Of a DNA stretch of 13,979 nucleotides, positions 13,470 through 13,979 are shown piece by piece. This DNA is from Candidatus Kaiserbacteria bacterium CG_4_10_14_0_2_um_filter_50_16 (lineage in GTDB: Bacteria > Patescibacteriota > Minisyncoccia > Phycocordibacterales > Phycocordibacteraceae): positions 1-13,979 of the forward strand of contig PFPP01000062.1 of NCBI GenBank assembly GCA_002793115.1, written 5' to 3'. A program made the position numbers and the translations under genes. Positions within the stretch are counted from its first letter, which is position 1. Every line of letters starts with the position of its first letter. A model generated the notes under the pieces. That model worked only from the letters and a program-made list of their open reading frames with translations. It was not told where the DNA came from and did not search any database.

Positions 13470-13979
13470 TGGAAACACGCACTGTATTCTTCATTGGGAA
13501 ACCGGGGTGCGGGAAGGGGACGCAGGCGAAATTGCTTTTCGAGAAAACCGGATGGAAGGTTCTAACGGCTGGCAATGAGCTTAGAGCGATGGCAGCACTC
13601 AATACGCCCGCCGGGGGAAAAATAAAATCAGAAATGAATGCGGGATTACTCTTGCCGTCATGGATTCCCATGTATCTTTTTCTGAAAAATCTTTTTTCGC
13701 TCTCGGAAGATGACCACGTTATATTTGACGGTTTTAATCGCAAAGTACCAGAAGCAGAGTTAGTGATCGAATCCCTGACATGGCTCGACCGACCACCAAC
13801 CATTTTAAATATTCAAGTGTCTGATGAAGAAATTCTTCGTCGTCTCGCTTTGCGTAAGGGTGTCGAGGGTCGTGCAGATGACAATGCTGTCGATGAGCGC
13901 TTGAAGGAATACTATGAACATACCGAACCGGTGGTCAAAATGTTTCTCGAGAGGGGTATGTTAATTGAAATAAACGGCG
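13469..13979 (+). CDS. adk: Adenylate kinase-like nucleoside monophosphate kinase, short LID (partial, 3' end outside window)
   Basis: Adenylate kinase interconverts ATP + AMP and 2 ADP in the cytoplasm. The first 170 residues are visible and the gene runs off the window. The P-loop is GKPGCGKGTQ (10-19). The AMP-site segment reads LTAGNELR (32-39) where the family has LSTGDMLR, so Thr-to-Ala and Asp-to-Asn changes are present while Arg39 is kept. DGFNR (87-91) replaces DGFPR. The LID is a short loop between R129 and R135 (RKGVEGRADDN), as in the short AK1-type enzymes, with no Cys zinc knuckle. ERLKEYYEHTEPVV follows the family pattern. Position after secY is the normal place of adk. NMP-kinase fold is firm; AMP as substrate is inferred. 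Confidence 0.82.
   Translation, partial: METRTVFFIGKPGCGKGTQAKLLFEKTGWKVLTAGNELRAMAALNTPAGGKIKSEMNAGLLLPSWIPMYLFLKNLFSLSEDDHVIFDGFNRKVPEAELVIESLTWLDRPPTILNIQVSDEEILRRLALRKGVEGRADDNAVDERLKEYYEHTEPVVKMFLERGMLIEING

Noticed and set aside
1..13979. CRISPR arrays, insertion sequences, prophage or toxin-antitoxin genes
   Set aside because: No direct-repeat arrays, transposase-like frames or terminal inverted repeats were seen; the window is almost wholly filled by housekeeping genes.

Overview
The window reads as chromosomal DNA of a Candidate Phyla Radiation (Patescibacteria) bacterium, most likely of the Parcubacteria kind. The main clue is that rpsE is followed directly by rplO, with no rpmD (L30) gene where other bacteria keep it; loss of L30 is a known CPR trait. 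Other supporting signs are very tight gene packing, almost no Shine-Dalgarno sequences, several ribosomal proteins with unusual tails, and a short-LID adenylate kinase-like protein. TGA is a genuine stop (rplV, rplE), so the code is standard bacterial and not the recoded code 25 of Gracilibacteria/Absconditabacteria. The lineage assignment is inference from gene content; no database search was possible. All recognised genes lie on the + strand.

Region 1 (1-3721) is a chaperone operon. The terminator of an unseen upstream gene (17-48) is followed at once by a clear sigma70-type promoter and grpE, dnaK and dnaJ. Together these encode the complete DnaK folding machine: ATPase chaperone, J-protein and nucleotide exchange factor. 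No hrcA gene or CIRCE operator is seen.

Region 2 (3740-5850) holds an unrecognised small multi-pass membrane protein, tyrosyl-tRNA synthetase (tyrS), and directly after it tRNA-Tyr(GTA), the substrate of that synthetase, with its own promoter. About 120 bases of non-coding DNA follow, then the promoter and hairpin leader of the ribosomal operon.

Region 3 (5851-13979) is the distal S10 operon joined to the spc operon: rpsS, rplV, rpsC, rplP, rpmC, rpsQ, rplN, rplX, rplE, rpsN, rpsH, rplF, rplR, rpsE, rplO, secY and the 5' part of an adk-like gene that runs off the window. The usual first half of the S10 cluster (rpsJ-rplC-rplD-rplW-rplB) is not upstream of rpsS, so the cluster starts here at S19 with its own promoter.

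No new multi-gene system was found; gene content is essentially housekeeping. The most interesting signals are regulatory: -10-like hexamers placed so that transcription would begin at or one base before the start codon of several genes (leaderless mRNAs), and a perfect 10-bp hairpin at the predicted 5' end of the ribosomal operon transcript. Protein-level oddities are a Gln in place of the first His of the TyrRS HIGH motif, an Arg/Gly-rich N-terminal extension on S5, a short L24, and altered AMP-site residues in the adenylate kinase-like protein.
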